A stretch of DNA of 64,000 nucleotides from Halarsenatibacter silvermanii (GTDB lineage Bacteria; Bacillota; Halanaerobiia; Halanaerobiales; Halarsenatibacteraceae), in NCBI RefSeq assembly GCF_900103135.1, contig NZ_FNGO01000009.1, positions 40,998 through 104,997 of the forward strand, in the 5' to 3' direction. Of this stretch, positions 33,930 through 43,630 are shown piece after piece. The position numbers and the translations under genes are program-made. The notes below the pieces were generated by a model that saw nothing but the letters and a program-made list of their open reading frames with translations, ran no database searches and was not told where the DNA came from. Numbering within the stretch: the stretch's first letter is position 1; every line of letters begins with the position of its first letter.

Positions 33930-34835
33930 ATGCAGATATCTGCAAGAGGGCTTTCTCGCCTTCGCAGGAAGATAGCGAGATATTTGAGCATAATGAAATC
34001 AGATTACCGCACCTACTTCGGCGGTGCCCTGATTTTCATATTTTTGTTCACAGGTATACTTGCTCCTCTGCTTGCCCCTCACAATCCCTATGAACAGGAT
34101 GTAACAAGAAGACTTCAATCACCCTCGCGACAGCATCTGGCAGGAACAGACGAGCTCGGCCGCGATATCTTCAGCCGGATTATTTATGCCTTTCGTATTT
34201 CTATTATGGTCTCTTTTGGAGGGGTTTTAATTTCAGTTACGATGGGAATCATGCTGGGCACGGCCGCAGCTTATTTTGGCGGTTTTATAGACAATGCCCT
34301 GCTTCTTTTATTTGACATTATCAGAGCTTTTCCGCCCATAATTCTCATCCTTTCTCTGGTCGCGGTGGTTGGGCCTTCGATTCGCAATATAATAATTATA
34401 CTGGGAATCACTATTATGCCGCGTTACGGCCGGGTGGTAAGGGCCGAAACCCTTTCTGTCAAAGAAGAAGATTATGTAACCGCGGCGCGAACCATCGGAG
34501 CTAACTCCCCCCGCATACTCTTCAAAGAAATACTGCCCAATGTCTTTCCTTCGGTGCTGGTGCTGTCTGGTATGGATATGGCCTCAATGATAATGTGGGA
34601 AGCGGGATTATCATTTCTGGGTTTTGGGGTGCAGCCTCCTGCAACCAGCTGGGGACTGATGCTGAGACAGGGATATGACTTCATCCAGATTTTGCCTCAC
34701 ATGATATTGTTTCCTGCTTTCTGTATATCTCTGACCATGCTAGGATTTTCTACCTTCAGCGAATCAATCAGGAGAGCTTTAAATCCCAAAACGAGCTCTC
34801 CGGTAGAAGCCGAAACAGATGAGGGGATGTCATAA
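33930..34835 (+). CDS. Oligopeptide/dipeptide ABC transporter permease (DppC-like)
   Basis: A 301-residue partner permease with a cytoplasmic N terminus, a first helix (about 29-52) and the DppC-type motif HLAGTDELGRDIFSRIIY (about 71-88), then the EAA loop (VTAARTIGANSPRILFKEIL). GAGGTG precedes the ATG. Its stop is directly followed by the ATG of the first ATPase gene, consistent with one transcript. Confidence 0.92.
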   Translation: MQISARGLSRLRRKIARYLSIMKSDYRTYFGGALIFIFLFTGILAPLLAPHNPYEQDVTRRLQSPSRQHLAGTDELGRDIFSRIIYAFRISIMVSFGGVLISVTMGIMLGTAAAYFGGFIDNALLLLFDIIRAFPPIILILSLVAVVGPSIRNIIIILGITIMPRYGRVVRAETLSVKEEDYVTAARTIGANSPRILFKEILPNVFPSVLVLSGMDMASMIMWEAGLSFLGFGVQPPATSWGLMLRQGYDFIQILPHMILFPAFCISLTMLGFSTFSESIRRALNPKTSSPVEAETDEGMS

Positions 34836-35846
34836 ATGTCTGAAGACAGCACGATACTGCATATAGATGGATTGTCCGTGGAATACCATACCCGTCACGG
34901 CAGCGCCCGGGCCCTCAATAATATTACTTTTTCTCTGGCGGAACAGGAAATTTTCGGGCTGGTGGGGGAGAGCGGCAGCGGCAAATCTACCACCGCCAAA
35001 ACTATTCTCCAGATACTGCCTGAGGCCGCTGAAATAGAGGGCGGCCGCATATTGTTCAAGGAGGAGGATCTGCTCACTCTGGACGAAAAAGAGATCAATC
35101 GTGATTATCGCGGCAACGAAATTTCCATGGTTATCCAGAACCCTCAAAACGCCCTCAATCCTGTTTTTACAGTAAAGGAACAGCTGCTGGATGTGATGAA
35201 ACATAATAAAGGATATCAGGCTATGAATAAAAAGCAGATGACTGAGAGGGCTGTGGAGATGCTGGCCGAGATGGGAATAGCCGAAGCTGAATCGCGGATC
35301 GGAGAATATCCTCATCAGTTCAGCGGCGGTATGAAACAGAGAGTGATGCTGGCCATGGCTTTTATCTGTAATCCTTCCCTGCTGCTGGCCGACGAACCCA
35401 CAACGGCTCTGGATGTAACCATAGAAGCTCAGATTTTGCAGCTTCTTAGGAATAGTGTCGATAAGTTTAATACTTCTGTGCTGTATATAACTCATGATCT
35501 AAGCGTCATCAAAGAAGTGACTGATCGAACTGCGGTCATGTACGCCGGTAATATAGTGGAAATCGCTCCCACTGAAGAGATTTTTTCCGAGCCCGGACAT
35601 CCCTATACCCGGGGGCTTATCAGGTGTATCCCCGGAAGCAGCGAGCGCGATAAAATACTGCCCACCATTCCCGGCAGGGTGGCTTCGCTCACAGATCTTC
35701 CTCCCGGATGTAATTTTTACGACAGATGCGAACACGGGCAGAAAGTGTGTCAGAAAAAGCAACCGCAGCTGGAACAGGCCGATGATGGCCATTATGTCGC
35801 CTGCTTTCGATATGAATATTTGTCCTCCGAGGTGAAGCAGCAATGA
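34836..35846 (+). CDS. Oligopeptide/dipeptide ABC transporter ATPase (DppD-like)
   Basis: A 336-residue ABC ATPase: Walker A GLVGESGSGKSTTAKTI (about 38-54), signature QFSGGMKQRVMLAMA (about 159) and Walker B LLLADEPTTALD (about 182). It ends with the family's C-terminal region (PPGCNFYDRCEHGQKVC), whose cysteines bind an Fe-S cluster in some homologues. It powers import of the ligand caught by the binding protein of this operon. It overlaps the next ATPase gene by four bases. Confidence 0.93.
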   Translation: MSEDSTILHIDGLSVEYHTRHGSARALNNITFSLAEQEIFGLVGESGSGKSTTAKTILQILPEAAEIEGGRILFKEEDLLTLDEKEINRDYRGNEISMVIQNPQNALNPVFTVKEQLLDVMKHNKGYQAMNKKQMTERAVEMLAEMGIAEAESRIGEYPHQFSGGMKQRVMLAMAFICNPSLLLADEPTTALDVTIEAQILQLLRNSVDKFNTSVLYITHDLSVIKEVTDRTAVMYAGNIVEIAPTEEIFSEPGHPYTRGLIRCIPGSSERDKILPTIPGRVASLTDLPPGCNFYDRCEHGQKVCQKKQPQLEQADDGHYVACFRYEYLSSEVKQQ

Positions 35847-36817
35847 ATTTAGTGGAGATAAAAGATCTGCATGTTCATTTCACCAAAGAAGCAGGAGTTC
35901 TGGACAGAATACTGGGCAAAAGTTCTCAAAAAATCTATGCCGTTGATGGGGTGACTTTAAAGATACCTGCCAAAACTACATTCGGTCTTGTGGGAGAGAG
36001 CGGTTGCGGCAAAAGTACGGTTGCTAATTCTCTGCTGCAGCTGGTGGATCCTGAAGCAGGGGAGATAATCTTTGAGGGAGAGAATATAATTGAAGCTGAC
36101 CGACAGAAAACAAAACAGCTGCGTCGGCGAATGCAGTTGATCTTTCAGGACCCAATTTCTTCGCTGAATCCCCGCAAGACGGCAGAAGAAATTCTGGAAG
36201 CACCTTTTAGAATTCATCCCGATCTAAAAAAATCGGTGGAGAGCCTGGATGAAGAGATCGATCGACTTTTTGAAATGGTAGATCTTTCGCGCCAGGCCAG
36301 GCATAAATTCCCCCATGAATTCAGCACAGGTCAGGCCCGGCGTATTGGAATTGCCCGGGCTTTAAGCCTGCGGCCTGATCTGCTGGTTTGCGATGAGCCC
36401 ACAGCCGGCCTGGATGTTTCGATAAAAGCAGCGGTGATAAACCTTATGATCCGCCTGCAGGAAGAACTTGATTTGACCTACCTGTGGATTTCCCACGATC
36501 TGCACGTTGTCAAGCATATTAGTGATAGGCTGGGGGTTATGTATCTGGGTAAAATGATGGAGAAAGGCGATTCCGATGTCATATTCAGAGAACCACTGCA
36601 TCCCTATACCAGTGCTCTTTTCCGGTCATCCCCCGGGGTCGAGAGCGACGAGAAAGAAAATTTTGTGCTGGAAGGGGAGGTGCCCAGCCCTATAAATCCT
36701 CCTCCGGGCTGCAGCTTTCATCCCCGCTGTCAACATGCCATGGATGTCTGCCGGCAGCAGGAACCTGACCTTCAAAAAATAGATGAACGGCTGGTTGCCT
36801 GTCACCTCTATGATTAG
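35843..36817 (+). CDS. Oligopeptide/dipeptide ABC transporter ATPase (DppF-like)
   Basis: The second ATPase of the transporter, 324 residues: Walker [18 protein letters not shown] (about 47-63), a signature slightly off consensus ([16 protein letters not shown], with T where G is usual), Walker [15 protein letters not shown], and the terminal [17 protein letters not shown]. It overlaps the end of the DppD-like gene (ATGA). After a 220-base gap with an AT-rich leader, the binding-protein gene follows. Confidence 0.92.
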   Translation: MNLVEIKDLHVHFTKEAGVLDRILGKSSQKIYAVDGVTLKIPAKTTFGLVGESGCGKSTVANSLLQLVDPEAGEIIFEGENIIEADRQKTKQLRRRMQLIFQDPISSLNPRKTAEEILEAPFRIHPDLKKSVESLDEEIDRLFEMVDLSRQARHKFPHEFSTGQARRIGIARALSLRPDLLVCDEPTAGLDVSIKAAVINLMIRLQEELDLTYLWISHDLHVVKHISDRLGVMYLGKMMEKGDSDVIFREPLHPYTSALFRSSPGVESDEKENFVLEGEVPSPINPPPGCSFHPRCQHAMDVCRQQEPDLQKIDERLVACHLYD

Positions 36818-37037
36818 CCGCAAAATATTTTAGCTCCAGGATGAGCTACTTTAAGTTGATTTTTTGCCTGCTATTTTATTTTAAGATTTTAATATGAGAA
36901 TTTCAATAATGTAAAAGACATGGGACAGGAGGTGATCAAAACGTTTTAAAGAGGAGATCAGAGATACTAGCCGGGATCAATTTACAGAGCAGTTGTTGAG
37001 AAATTTTGCCGGGAAATATATCAACTGGAGGTTTTTA

Positions 37038-38594
37038 ATGATGAAAAATTTACGCTATGTTATTATTGCAATTTTGGTGCTGCTTCTGGCAGCCGGCGCT
37101 TTCGGCAGCGATGAAGCTGCAGCCATGGATAATTCCACCCTGCGTATAGCCACACTGGATCATACTCAGACACTCGATCCTCCCTATCTCAATACGCTCT
37201 GGAATGACGGCAACATCATGTTTGATATATTTGATGGGCTGGTCCAGTATAAACCGGGAACTTTCGAGATCGAGCCCGGACTGGCCACCGACTGGGAAAT
37301 ATCTGATGATAATCGTGAGATAACTTTCTATCTGCGTGAAGGAGTTCAATTTCACGGAGATTACGGTGAATTTACCGCTGAAGATGTAAAATTCAGCTTC
37401 GAAAGGATTGCTGAAGATGATACAGTTCCCGACCACGAACAGTTTCTATATTTAGAGGAAGTAGAGGTTGTCGACGATTACACGGCTGTACTGCATCTGG
37501 AAGAACCCATGGCTCAGCTTTTTACTACCAGCCTGCCCTACAATGCCGGGCTTATAGTCTCCTCAAAAGCAGTTGAGGAGATGGGCAGAGAAAACTTCGC
37601 TCAAAATCCGATAGGCACCGGCCCTTATAAATTTGAAAGCTGGGAAGAAGATATCGTTCTGAGCCGGAATGAGAATTACTGGGATCAGGAGGCTTTTGTC
37701 GAGGGATCGCCTGAAAGAGTCGTATACACTCCCATGAGCGACGCTTTCGCCCGGGGTTCTGCCGTTCAGACAGCCGAGATCGATATAGCAGAAACCAGTC
37801 TGGATATGAAAGATTCGCTGGAAGCAGAGACCGGTGTTGATGTCAAAATAACTGAAGGAAGAGGATACTGGTGGATAAACTTCACCGCCGATAAAGAGCC
37901 GATGGATGATATAAATCTCAGAAAAGCGCTGCGTTATATCATAAGCCCTGATGATATTATCGCCGGAGCCTTCGCCGGTCTGGCCGAGAGAGTCGACACC
38001 ATGCTGGCTTCTGAATACGTCGGTTACTGGGAGGATGCGCCCGCTTATGACGTCGAAGATGTGGGGGAAAATCACATCTGGCAGCTTCTGGAAGAGGCCG
38101 GGTATCCGGAAGGAGAGGGTCTTGAGCTTTCAATGAGGACAGGAACCTCTGATGAGAGGCGGCTTACTGCCGAGATCGTTCAGGATCAGCTGGCAGACTG
38201 GAACATCGAAGCTTCTATAGAAACCATGGAGATGGGAGCGTTGATTGATTCCGCTCAGGAAGGAACTCATCACCTGGGTGTCGATGTATTCACTACCACT
38301 CCCGATCCTGTTTATAATACACAGTGGTTTCAAAGCGGTCATCACTGGAACTTTTTCCAGTGGGGAAGCGAAGAATATGACGAACTGTGGCAGGAACTTT
38401 CCCGCACCATTGCTGAAGAGAAACAGCAGGAAATAGCCGTCGAGATGCAAAAAATTCTCGACGAAGAGGTTTTGGCCACCTGGCTTACCTATGGAGCAAA
38501 AGTATGGGGATTGAGCGAAAATGTTGAAGAAATGACAATTCAGCCGGATAACATCATCATCATACCGCACCGAACCAGCATGACAGAATTTTAA
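37038..38594 (+). CDS. Oligopeptide/dipeptide ABC transporter substrate-binding protein
   Basis: A 519-residue secreted protein of the family 5 type. A signal peptide (hydrophobic about 5-22) is followed by the usual start LRIATLDHTQTLDPPYLN (about 34-52) and FEIEPGLATDWEISDD. It captures a peptide or similar cationic or amphipathic compound for the DppBCDF-like transporter. GGAGG lies before ATG 37038; an upstream extension from 36993 lacks a signal. There is no lipobox cysteine, so it may remain anchored by an uncleaved signal or be free. The following gene is an MttB-family methyltransferase, so the ligand may be a methylated amine rather than a peptide. Confidence 0.9.
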   Translation: MMKNLRYVIIAILVLLLAAGAFGSDEAAAMDNSTLRIATLDHTQTLDPPYLNTLWNDGNIMFDIFDGLVQYKPGTFEIEPGLATDWEISDDNREITFYLREGVQFHGDYGEFTAEDVKFSFERIAEDDTVPDHEQFLYLEEVEVVDDYTAVLHLEEPMAQLFTTSLPYNAGLIVSSKAVEEMGRENFAQNPIGTGPYKFESWEEDIVLSRNENYWDQEAFVEGSPERVVYTPMSDAFARGSAVQTAEIDIAETSLDMKDSLEAETGVDVKITEGRGYWWINFTADKEPMDDINLRKALRYIISPDDIIAGAFAGLAERVDTMLASEYVGYWEDAPAYDVEDVGENHIWQLLEEAGYPEGEGLELSMRTGTSDERRLTAEIVQDQLADWNIEASIETMEMGALIDSAQEGTHHLGVDVFTTTPDPVYNTQWFQSGHHWNFFQWGSEEYDELWQELSRTIAEEKQQEIAVEMQKILDEEVLATWLTYGAKVWGLSENVEEMTIQPDNIIIIPHRTSMTEF

Positions 38595-38700
38595 TCCGGA
38601 CCATAACTTTCTAAACTATAAATTCCCGGGCGCCAGGCGGTGTCCGGGAATAATATTGAAGAAACTCATCTATACAAAATATTGAAGGGAGTTCAAGTTT

Positions 38701-40194
38701 ATGATCAGGCCTGAAGATAAATTTGCTATAAATCCTTTGAACTATCTTTCCCGTGAGGATATGCAGACCATTCACTCTGCTGCGATGCAAGTTCTGGAAG
38801 AAGAAGGGGTTGAAGTCTATCACGAAAAAGCTGTAAAGATGCTTTCTGAAGCCGGGGCTTTCATTGAAAAAAATGACAGCGAGGAAGGGGCCAGAGTCTA
38901 TATACCCACCCATCTGGCGGAATGGGCCCTGGATCAACCGCCTACCCGTGTTACCCTTTACGATCGCGAGGGAGAAGCTTCTCTTTATTTGGAAAGAAGA
39001 AATGCCTATTATGGAACCGGCTCGGACTGCCCCTATTTGCTGGACGGCTTCACCGGAGAGAGACGGGCCTTTGAATATGAAGATGTTGAAGATGCGGTCA
39101 GATTGGTCGACAGCCTGGACAATATTGATTTTGCAATGTCCATGGGGCTCATTTCTGATGTCGATAAACAGCTTTCCTATCAGCATGAGTTCGCTCTGAT
39201 GCTGAGGCATACTACCAAACCTCATGTGATTACCGCTGGGGATAGAGCTTCTCTCAAAGATCAGGCGGAGATGGCGGCGGCTGTTCGGGGAGGCATGGAG
39301 GAGCTGAAAAGAAAGCCTATTTTTGCTCTTTATGATGAGCCGACCTCCCCTCTGATGCATTCCTTTGAAGCTGTAGATAAGCTGCTTTACATGGCCGAAA
39401 ATAGCCTGCCCACCAATTATTCACCTGGGATGATGGCTGGGTCGACCGGCCCGATCACGATGGCGGGGGCAATGACTCAGGCGAATGCCGAAATTATCTC
39501 CGGTCTGGTAATTCATCAGCTGAAAAATCCCGGAGCACCTTTCATTTATGGAGCTGGGACCTCGCCGGTGGATATGAACAGCATGCAGCCTACCTATTCT
39601 GCTCCGGAAGCGGTGGTCAGTCAGGCGGGCCTGACCGAAATCGGTCGTGAGCTCTACGAGCTTCCCACCTGGGGTTTTGCAGGCTGCAGCTCTTCAAAAC
39701 TGGCTGACAGTCAGGCTGTATATGAAGCTTCTAATTACATGATGATGGCTGGAGTTACGGGAACAAACTTAATTCACGATGTGGGTTATCTGGAATCCGG
39801 CATGACTTTCTCCTTTGATCTGCTGGTGATGTGTGATGAAATTATAGGTCAGATTAGAAGGATGATGGATGGAATCAGGATCGATGAAGAATATCTGGCC
39901 CTCGATGCTATAGGTCGGGTCGGGCCCGGAGGACATTATCTGGGGGATGAACACACATTTAACCACTTTAAAGAAAACTGGCAGCCTGAACTCACTGATA
40001 GAGATACCTTTGAAAACTGGCAGGAAAGAGGAAGCACTTCCATGCTGGACAGAACCAGGGGAAAAATCGAGGATATTCTGGAAAACCACGAGACCGAAAA
40101 ACTCTCAGCAGAGGCGGATAAAAAGATAGATGCCATAATTGCAGAGGCAGCAAAAAGAGAGAAGGTGAGTTCTGATGAAAGAGCCAGAAAATAA
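38701..40194 (+). CDS. MttB-family (non-pyrrolysine) corrinoid methyltransferase
   Basis: A 497-residue member of the trimethylamine methyltransferase superfamily, which moves a methyl group from a quaternary amine (or relative) to a corrinoid protein. It shows the family's N-terminal helix (LSREDMQTIHSAAMQVLEEE), the TIM-barrel strands and the core AGSTGPITMAGAMTQANAEI (about 247-266). There is no in-frame TAG, so it lacks pyrrolysine, like the glycine-betaine and carnitine enzymes of this family. No corrinoid protein or MtrH-type partner is adjacent. Its operon mates (peptide-type ABC transporter, gamma-lyase, aminotransferase) are unusual and point to a new substrate. Confidence 0.88.
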   Translation: MIRPEDKFAINPLNYLSREDMQTIHSAAMQVLEEEGVEVYHEKAVKMLSEAGAFIEKNDSEEGARVYIPTHLAEWALDQPPTRVTLYDREGEASLYLERRNAYYGTGSDCPYLLDGFTGERRAFEYEDVEDAVRLVDSLDNIDFAMSMGLISDVDKQLSYQHEFALMLRHTTKPHVITAGDRASLKDQAEMAAAVRGGMEELKRKPIFALYDEPTSPLMHSFEAVDKLLYMAENSLPTNYSPGMMAGSTGPITMAGAMTQANAEIISGLVIHQLKNPGAPFIYGAGTSPVDMNSMQPTYSAPEAVVSQAGLTEIGRELYELPTWGFAGCSSSKLADSQAVYEASNYMMMAGVTGTNLIHDVGYLESGMTFSFDLLVMCDEIIGQIRRMMDGIRIDEEYLALDAIGRVGPGGHYLGDEHTFNHFKENWQPELTDRDTFENWQERGSTSMLDRTRGKIEDILENHETEKLSAEADKKIDAIIAEAAKREKVSSDERARK

Positions 40195-41374
40195 TGGGGA
40201 AGATGGTGATTTTGCTACCAGAGGAATTCACAGCGGGGAAAACACCTGCTCACGAACAGGCGCTTTAAAGGCTCCTGTATATTATGCCTCCAGTTTTGAA
40301 TTTGAAGGGGTGGAAGATGGAGCCCAAAAATGCGAGGATTTCCATGCTGGTTATTGTTATACCAGGCAGAGCAATCCCAGCCAGACTGTATTTGAAGGCA
40401 AAATAGCGGAGCTGGAAGAGGCAGAGGCTGCACTGGCTTTTGCTACCGGGACCGGGGCTGTAAGCGGTCTGCTTTTGCATCATCTAACCCCGGGAGATCA
40501 TGTCATCGCTGACAAAACAACCTATAGCTCGACGCATTATGTGCTGGAGAATTTGCTCGGAAAATTTGGAGTGAATACTTCTTTTATCGATACTGGTGAT
40601 CTTGAGAAGGTGGAAGAGGCTATCAGAGAAGAAACAGAGCTTATTTATATAGAATCGCCCGCCAACCCCACCATAAAAATTATCGATATAGAGGGGATAG
40701 CAGATCTGGGAAGAAAGCACAGCATATTGACTGCTATAGACAGCACTTTTGCCACGCCCTATCTGCAGAGCCCTCTTAATCTGGGCATGGATGTCGTCAT
40801 TCACAGCGCTACCAAGTATATAGGAGGGCATTCTGATGCCATGGGTGGTGTTCTGGCGGGAAGTCAAAAAATGATGGACAACATCCGCCATGACACCCTG
40901 AAAAACATCGGGGCGGTAATATCTCCCAGAAATGCCTATATATTTTCGCGCGGTCTGGAAACTCTTGAGGTCAGAATGAAAAAACACTGCCGGAGTGCCC
41001 GAAAAATAGCCGGATTTTTTAAAGAGCATGAAAAGATAAAAAATGTTAACTATCCCGGCCTGGAATCACATCCGGGGCATGAAAATGCCAGAAAACAGAT
41101 GACGGATTACGGCGGCATGATAAGTTTTGAAGTAAAAGGTGGGCTGGAAGCCGGCAAAAAAGTTATGGAAAATGTCGAGCTCTGCACACTGGCCGTCGAC
41201 CTGGGTCATGTAAAAACTTTGATAGAGCACCCCGCTTCGATGACCCACTGGTATGTGGATAGAGAACAGAGATTGGAATCGGGTATCACAGATGGCCTGG
41301 TGAGAATTTCGATCGGCCTGGAAGATGCTGAAAATATCCGGGAGGATCTGGAGCAGGCTTTAGCTTCTCTGTGA
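40175..41374 (+). CDS. Cys/Met-metabolism PLP lyase (methionine gamma-lyase or cystathionine lyase-like)
   Basis: A 399-residue trans-sulfuration-family enzyme: FATRGIHSGEN (about 13-23), the FATGTGAVSGLLLH region (about 90), and the PLP lysine in IHSATKYIGGHSDAMGG (about 214). It also carries the late HPASMTHWYVDREQRLESG and GLVRISIGLED. Such enzymes eliminate a sulfur-containing group, as methionine gamma-lyase does to give methanethiol, 2-oxobutyrate and ammonia. Its ATG overlaps the end of the MttB gene by 20 bases, so the two are coupled. This suggests that the imported compound carries both a methylated group and a sulfur or other leaving group. The exact reaction is not certain. Confidence 0.85.
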   Translation: MKEPENNGEDGDFATRGIHSGENTCSRTGALKAPVYYASSFEFEGVEDGAQKCEDFHAGYCYTRQSNPSQTVFEGKIAELEEAEAALAFATGTGAVSGLLLHHLTPGDHVIADKTTYSSTHYVLENLLGKFGVNTSFIDTGDLEKVEEAIREETELIYIESPANPTIKIIDIEGIADLGRKHSILTAIDSTFATPYLQSPLNLGMDVVIHSATKYIGGHSDAMGGVLAGSQKMMDNIRHDTLKNIGAVISPRNAYIFSRGLETLEVRMKKHCRSARKIAGFFKEHEKIKNVNYPGLESHPGHENARKQMTDYGGMISFEVKGGLEAGKKVMENVELCTLAVDLGHVKTLIEHPASMTHWYVDREQRLESGITDGLVRISIGLEDAENIREDLEQALASL

Positions 41375-41408
41375 CTTCAAAAACAAATATTATTTATGAG
41401 GAGAACTT

Positions 41409-41486
41409 CCCCTGAATAAGCGCAGCCAGCGCGCCAGCTGCTGCTATATTCAGGGGGGCTTCTAATGCCGAAAGACATTAGCCCCC
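41409..41486. terminator. Double hairpin between convergent genes (probable terminator)
   Basis: CCCCTGAAT (41409-41417) pairs with ATTCAGGGG (41448-41456), enclosing an inner GCAGC/GCTGC hairpin. A second hairpin uses CTAATG and CATTAG (about 41462-41481) flanked by G and C runs. No T tract follows, so termination could work in either direction but is not canonical. It lies between the lyase gene and the convergent DUF255 gene. Confidence 0.5.
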
Positions 41487-41506
41487 ACCTATATTCACCG
41501 GTCGGT

Positions 41507-43594
41507 TCAGCTTTTCAACCTTTGTATCAGCTCCTCCTCATCTGCGATCGGAGGCCGGCAGGTCCTGCCCTCACAGATATATGCAGTCCATTCTGTTTTT
41601 TCTTTCAGCTGACGCGAGGCGGCCTGCTCATTCACCTCTGCCAGCTTTTCCCGGGTGTGATCATTTATCAGCATAGGCGAGGTGAAGGGCAGATATTTGC
41701 GGTTTAGCCCCTCGAGCAGCCCTGACATTTTGTCTCCCTCTTTTTCTGTGACCAGATAAAGAAGGCGGCGGTCTGCAGTCAGACCGGCGGCAGCGGTGAG
41801 CAGCGCCGTAAAGCTCTGCGGATGTTTTTTCAGCTGACCGTAAACCGCTTCCAGGATTTTGACCGCCTTATCTGTCAGCTCAAAATCTCCTATCAGGCCG
41901 GAGAGTTCGATCCAGTTTTCGGCGGCTATAGAATTGGCCGAGGGAAGAGCCCCATCCTGAAAGTTTTTCCTGGTCAGCGGCAGATCATCGCTGTCGGAAC
42001 GAGTTTGATTCAGGCCACCCTGTTCTTCATCCCAGAATTCCGTCAGAAGCTCGTCGTTCAGTGCGCGGGCCAGCTTGAGATGTTCCGGATTTTGATCTGC
42101 CCGATAAAGCTCGATAATCCCTCTGATCAAAAAAGCGTAATCCCGGGCATATCCCTGATAACGACTCTCGCCCCGGCAGTACCGGGCGTAAAGTTTAACT
42201 TCGTTTTCGTTCTCTTGCAGATACTCTTTGATAAATCCGAGATTTCTGCGGGCGATTTCCAGATATTTTTCCTCCTGAAGCACCCTGCCAGCCCGGGCGA
42301 AGGCGGCCAGAGCCAGACCGTTCCAGCCGGTGAGCACCTTTTCATCCCGGAAGGGCCGCTGACGCTTTTCCCTTTCCTGGAAAAGCCGGGTTAACTCCTC
42401 ATTCCATTCCTGCCAGATCTTATCCCGGCCCCTGATATTTTCCGGACCCCTGCCCAGCAGATTGGGTATATTCTTGCCCTCAAAATTTCCCGATTTTGTT
42501 ATAGCGAACTCACTGCAAAATTTCTCACCTTTTTCTTTGCCCAGAATATCGATGATTTCCTCTTTCTCCCATATATAATATTTGCCCTCTTCACCTTCGA
42601 CATCGGCATCCTCGGCCGTGTAAAAACCGCCTTTTTCTCCCAGCAGATCGCGTTCGAGATAGGTGAGTATCTCGCGGGCGGTGCGGGCGTAACTCCCGGT
42701 TCCGGTCAGCTGATAGGCTTCCAGATAGGCCGAAGCGAGCAGGGCGTTATCATATAACATCTTTTCAAAGTGCGGTATAAGCCAGCGCCGATCGGTGGCA
42801 TAGCGGGAAAAACCGAAGCCGATCTGGTCATATATACCTCCGGCTGCCATCGTGTCCAAAGTTTTTAAAGCCATTTTTTTCAAACTTTCATCGCCGGTGA
42901 TGTGGTGATAGCGGAGCAAAAACAGCAGAGTATGGGGCTGGGGAAATTTGGGAGCGGAGCCGAAGCCGCCGAATTTTTCATCGAAACTCTCTCGCAGCCC
43001 GGAAACGGCGCCGTCGCAAAGCTTTTTCAGCTCTGTCCGTTCAGGGCTATCTTCGCCTCCTTTAAATTCTTCTCCCACAGATATCCGGGCCGGCTGAGTT
43101 TTTTTGTGCTTATCCGAGAGTGAATTGATGATTTTTTTGCCCCTTTCGATCAGGGAGTCCGGATTCTGCTGCCACTGCCGGCCGATCTCCTCCAGAATCT
43201 GGATGAGCTGAGATTTGGGCAGATAGGTCCGGGCGAAAAAAGGTTTTTTATCCGGGGTCATCACCACCGTCAGCGGCCAGCCGCCCCGGCCGGTGATGGC
43301 CTGGCAGACCTCCATATAAAGGCTGTCGACGTCGGGCTGCTCTTCCCGATCGACCTTGATGGGGATGAAGTTTTCGTTTAAAACCTCTCCCACCTCCTGA
43401 TCCGAAAAGGATTCTTCCTCCATCACATGACACCAGTGACAGGTGGAATAACCGCTGGAAAGAAAGACGGGTCTTTTCTGCTGGCGGGCCAGCTGGAAGG
43501 CTTTTTCATCCCAGGGCTGCCAGGCGACAGGATTTTCAGCGTGCTGTCGTAGATAGGGGCTTTTTTCTTCATTCAGCCTGTTCTCGATTGTCAT
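41507..43594 (-). CDS. DUF255 thioredoxin-domain protein (YyaL family)
   Basis: A 695-residue cytoplasmic protein of the YyaL/spermatogenesis-associated 20 family. The N-terminal thioredoxin-like domain carries [17 protein letters not shown] (about 47-63) with a CHWC redox motif and [14 protein letters not shown]. It is followed by a long alpha-alpha toroid related to glycosidases and N-acyl-glucosamine epimerases (about 180-690). The biochemical function of the family is unknown, but it is widespread and conserved. GGGTGAT precedes the ATG. It lies 36 bases after the winged-helix ferredoxin gene on the same strand. Confidence 0.88.
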   Translation of the reverse strand: MTIENRLNEEKSPYLRQHAENPVAWQPWDEKAFQLARQQKRPVFLSSGYSTCHWCHVMEEESFSDQEVGEVLNENFIPIKVDREEQPDVDSLYMEVCQAITGRGGWPLTVVMTPDKKPFFARTYLPKSQLIQILEEIGRQWQQNPDSLIERGKKIINSLSDKHKKTQPARISVGEEFKGGEDSPERTELKKLCDGAVSGLRESFDEKFGGFGSAPKFPQPHTLLFLLRYHHITGDESLKKMALKTLDTMAAGGIYDQIGFGFSRYATDRRWLIPHFEKMLYDNALLASAYLEAYQLTGTGSYARTAREILTYLERDLLGEKGGFYTAEDADVEGEEGKYYIWEKEEIIDILGKEKGEKFCSEFAITKSGNFEGKNIPNLLGRGPENIRGRDKIWQEWNEELTRLFQEREKRQRPFRDEKVLTGWNGLALAAFARAGRVLQEEKYLEIARRNLGFIKEYLQENENEVKLYARYCRGESRYQGYARDYAFLIRGIIELYRADQNPEHLKLARALNDELLTEFWDEEQGGLNQTRSDSDDLPLTRKNFQDGALPSANSIAAENWIELSGLIGDFELTDKAVKILEAVYGQLKKHPQSFTALLTAAAGLTADRRLLYLVTEKEGDKMSGLLEGLNRKYLPFTSPMLINDHTREKLAEVNEQAASRQLKEKTEWTAYICEGRTCRPPIADEEELIQRLKS

Positions 43595-43630
43595 AATATC
43601 ACCCTTTCAAAATCGAAATTGCTTATCAAT

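Noticed and set aside
38701..40194. Pyrrolysine-containing MttB
   Set aside because: The gene has no in-frame TAG and runs full length, so it belongs to the non-pyrrolysine group.
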